Below are positions 4,521-6,316 of a stretch of DNA of 6,316 nucleotides, one piece after another (positions within the stretch are counted from its first letter, which is position 1; every line of letters starts with the position of its first letter). This DNA is from Candidatus Zixiibacteriota bacterium. GTDB lineage: Bacteria; Zixibacteria; MSB-5A5; SM1-73. Made by a program: the position numbers and the translations under genes. The stretch is taken from NCBI GenBank assembly GCA_023129805.1, contig JAGMBK010000100.1, positions 1 to 6,316 on the forward strand, given 5' to 3'. Below the pieces are notes generated by a model. The model searched no databases. It was not told the DNA's origin and saw only the letters and a list, made by a program, of their open reading frames with translations.

Positions 4521-6036
4521 ACATGAGACTCGTTTAGCCATCCTGGAAGACTTAAAACTGGTGGAGCTTTTGGTGGAGCGTCCGGAGACGGAAAGGATGG
4601 TGGGGGATATTTACAAGGGAGTGGTCAAGTCAGTCCTGCCCGGGATGCAAGCCGCTTTCCTTGACCTGGGACTGGAGAAGAGTGCCTTCCTTCATTTCTC
4701 AGATATAGGAGACTCCAAAAGACAGCTTGACCTTTTGTATGAAGCTGAATTTTCAGAAGAGGAAGAGGAGAAAAAGAAAGCCAAGAAGGTGCCCGAAAGC
4801 ATTCAGGAGGTTCTAAAGGAAGAACAGGAGATTTTGGTTCAGGTGACCAAGGAACCCATAGGAAACAAAGGATCCCGGGTTACCACCCAGCTTTCTTTAG
4901 CCGGACGATACGTGGTTTTGGTTCCAGGGGAGGATCACGTGGGGGTATCACGCAAGATCTACGACTGGACGGAGAAAAAAAGGCTGAAAAGATTGGCTTA
5001 CGAGATAAAGCCGGATGGATTCGGATGCATTATCCGCACCGTGGCAGAGGGAAAGCAGAGAAGGGAACTTAAGTCAGATATAAAAAATCTTTCCTGGCTC
5101 TGGAAAAAGATAATAAAGCAGGCGGAGAAAAAGGACCCTCCGGTTCTGCTTCATAAGGATATAGGCTTAATCTACAGCATTATGCGGGATATTTTAACTG
5201 GTGAGGTAGAAAGTGTGGTGGTTGATTCTAAAAAGGAGTATAAGAAAATCCTTTCCTATCTGAAAAGTGTGGCTAAGACCCTGCGTTCCAAGGTGAAGCT
5301 TTATGATGGAAAAGTTCCCATCTTTGATGCCTACAACATCGAGACGGAAATAGAGAAGATGCTGGATCGGAAGGTGTGGGTGAAAAAGGGCGCTTACTTT
5401 GTAATCGATCAGACCGAAGCCATGGTTACCATCGACGTCAACACCGGCAGGTTCGTGGGAAAAACCACCCAGGAGTCCACCGTGCTCAAAACCAATCTGC
5501 AAGCAGCCAGAGAGATTGCCCGCCAAATCAGACTGCGGGACATAGGAGGTTTGATTGTTGTGGATTTCATCGATATGGAATTGGCGGGGAATAGAAAAAA
5601 GGTATTTGAAGAATTCAAAGCCGCCTTCAAACATGACCGCTCAAAAAACAGCATTCTGCCCATCTCTGAATTTGGCTTGGTCGAGATGACCCGAGAAAGA
5701 ATCAGACCTTCGATACTTCATACCCTAAGCGAGATATGTCCCTGCTGTGGCGGGATCGGAAGGGTAATTTCCAAAGAGACTACTGCTATGAAAATTGAAA
5801 GATGGTTCAAGAGAGCCAAAGTAGGTGCCGGATGCAGAAATTATCGGCTGATGGTTCATCCACAGGTGGCTGAGATTTTTGGAGACGGAAAAGCCGGCCG
5901 TATACGCAAATTAAGCAAAGAACTTAAGCTGGATATAAAACTTGTGAAGAATGAGGACCTCTCCTCTAAAGAGTTTAAGATATTTGATTTGGATCAAGAG
6001 ACGGAGGTCACGGATATGTTCAAGTCCAGAAGATAG
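4489..6036 (+). CDS. rng: Ribonuclease G (RNase E/G family endoribonuclease)
   Basis: RNase E/G enzymes cut single-stranded AU-rich RNA, prefer 5'-monophosphate ends, and mature 16S rRNA and degrade mRNA. The 515-residue product has an S1 RNA-binding domain (about 37-135; VGDIYKGVVKSVLPGMQAAFLDLG near its start) with a highly charged Glu/Lys insert at 88-100. The 5'-sensor and RNase H-like regions follow. The DNase I-like catalytic part contains MVTIDVNTG (312-320; Asp316) and the signature IARQIRLRDIGGLIVVDFID (343-362; Asp359), the likely Mg2+ ligands. CPCCGGIG (417-424) is the zinc-link motif, with Cys417 and Cys420. It stops after a short tail without an RNase E scaffold, hence G-type. 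GGAG (4479-4482), six bases before ATG 4489, supports this start; ATG 4477 adds four residues and is possible. The start lies inside the DUF116 gene, and rplU follows. Confidence 0.95.
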   Translation: MQKDIIVNVSEHETRLAILEDLKLVELLVERPETERMVGDIYKGVVKSVLPGMQAAFLDLGLEKSAFLHFSDIGDSKRQLDLLYEAEFSEEEEEKKKAKKVPESIQEVLKEEQEILVQVTKEPIGNKGSRVTTQLSLAGRYVVLVPGEDHVGVSRKIYDWTEKKRLKRLAYEIKPDGFGCIIRTVAEGKQRRELKSDIKNLSWLWKKIIKQAEKKDPPVLLHKDIGLIYSIMRDILTGEVESVVVDSKKEYKKILSYLKSVAKTLRSKVKLYDGKVPIFDAYNIETEIEKMLDRKVWVKKGAYFVIDQTEAMVTIDVNTGRFVGKTTQESTVLKTNLQAAREIARQIRLRDIGGLIVVDFIDMELAGNRKKVFEEFKAAFKHDRSKNSILPISEFGLVEMTRERIRPSILHTLSEICPCCGGIGRVISKETTAMKIERWFKRAKVGAGCRNYRLMVHPQVAEIFGDGKAGRIRKLSKELKLDIKLVKNEDLSSKEFKIFDLDQETEVTDMFKSRR

Positions 6037-6043
6037 TTTTATC

Positions 6044-6072
6044 TTGACTTGCCATAATGAAAATATTAGTAT
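6044..6072 (+). promoter_or_regulatory. Candidate promoter for rplU
   Basis: TTGACT (6044-6049) matches the -35 consensus at five of six bases. It is followed after 17 bases by TAGTAT (6067-6072), a four-of-six -10 match, in an AT-rich stretch just after the rng stop. This would give rplU and the ribosomal genes presumably after it their own transcription, with a leader of roughly 80 nt. A small stem, GATCAT (6097-6102) with ATGATC (6116-6121), lies in that leader. Readthrough from rng is also possible. Confidence 0.4.
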
Positions 6073-6143
6073 GCTTTCTGAAAAGGAAATACAACGGATC
6101 ATAAAACTTTCGATGATGATCGTAACCTAACTGAGAAAGACCC

Positions 6144-6150
6144 AAGGAGG
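6144..6150 (+). promoter_or_regulatory. Strong Shine-Dalgarno site of rplU
   Basis: AAGGAGG lies six bases before ATG 6157. It is a near-perfect anti-16S match with ideal spacing, the strongest ribosome site in the window, as expected for a ribosomal protein gene. It fixes the rplU start. Confidence 0.85.
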
Positions 6151-6156
6151 AGTTTT

Positions 6157-6316
6157 ATGTATGCCATCTTAGAGACCGGAGGATTTCAATTCAGCGTCAA
6201 AGAGGGGGAGAAGATAAAAATACCCAAACTCCAGGTTCAACCAAGGGAAAAGGTGATCTTTGACAAAGTTCTTTTCATTGGCGGAGAAGTGCCCCGGATC
6301 GGAGCACCTTATGTAA
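6157..6316 (+). CDS. rplU: 50S ribosomal protein L21 (bL21), 5' part
   Basis: The visible 53 residues begin MYAILETGGFQFSVKEGEKI and continue through a KVLFIGG segment to GAPYV. This is the typical bL21 opening: MYA, an aromatic/hydrophobic strand, GGxQ, a VxEG turn, then the IGxPxV strand. bL21 binds 23S rRNA in the large subunit. Only about half of the usual roughly 100 residues is present because the window ends; there is no sign of damage. Phe replaces the common Lys in GGKQ (here GGFQ), a tolerated-looking change. In many bacteria rplU follows rng and precedes rpmA and obg; the first half of that order is seen here, the rest lies outside. The start is set by AAGGAGG at 6144-6150. Confidence 0.95.
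   Translation, partial: MYAILETGGFQFSVKEGEKIKIPKLQVQPREKVIFDKVLFIGGEVPRIGAPYV

Noticed and set aside
5194..5634. 146-codon open frame antisense to rng
   Set aside because: It lies wholly inside the best conserved catalytic part of RNase G; an open antisense frame is a codon-bias shadow and no homology is recognisable.
6030..6045. AAGATA/TATCTT hairpin at the rng stop as a terminator
   Set aside because: The stem is only six mostly A-T pairs, the 4-base loop includes the last base of the stop codon, and no U-run follows.
6057..6104. 15-codon leader peptide frame (MKILVCFLKRKYNGS) before rplU
   Set aside because: It has no ribosome site, sits partly within the candidate promoter spacer and shows no attenuator arrangement.

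Overview
The window carries seven protein genes, all on the + strand and all housekeeping: tgt (queuine/preQ1 tRNA-guanine transglycosylase), yajC (Sec translocon accessory subunit), def (peptide deformylase), fmt (methionyl-tRNA formyltransferase), a membrane-anchored DUF116 protein, rng/cafA (ribonuclease G) and the 5' part of rplU (ribosomal protein bL21), which runs off the right edge. I see no tRNA, rRNA, CRISPR array, transposase or phage gene.

Organism. Good Shine-Dalgarno sites, a zinc-type bacterial TGT, def-fmt and rng-rplU pairs and a YajC show a bacterium. By eye the G+C is a little below half. The Fmt core (an AFR in place of the usual AYG before LPE, then NLHASLLPKYRGAAPINWA) resembles the form I associate with Bacteroidota and related FCB-group lineages. 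The intergenic spacers full of short palindromic repeats fit an uncultured FCB-type candidate phylum. This placement is inference from motif memory, not from a search.

Layout. Positions 1-253 are non-coding and hold a truncated copy of one palindromic repeat, a small hairpin, an interleaved hairpin cluster and a candidate promoter for tgt. tgt and yajC (254-1859) are almost contiguous. A 102-bp inverted pair of repeat units (1881-1982) separates yajC from def. def and fmt (2017-3483) are 30 bp apart and form the N-formyl-methionine pair: Fmt puts the formyl group on initiator Met-tRNA, Def removes it from the nascent protein. A second repeat element (3513-3575), flanked by near-identical A-rich 17-mers, and a foldable leader lie before the DUF116 gene (3711). 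DUF116 overlaps rng by 32 bp. A 120-bp spacer with a candidate promoter separates rng from rplU, which has a near-ideal ribosome binding site.

How it fits together. The products cover tRNA modification, translation initiation, nascent-chain processing, protein export, RNA processing and the ribosome. The palindromic elements sit in the larger gaps, so they may mark transcription-unit boundaries. The least understood items are the DUF116 protein and its coupling to RNase G, its leader, the palindromic repeats, a G-quadruplex-prone tract inside yajC, and an unusual guanine-pocket residue in Tgt. I found no convincing novel multi-gene system.
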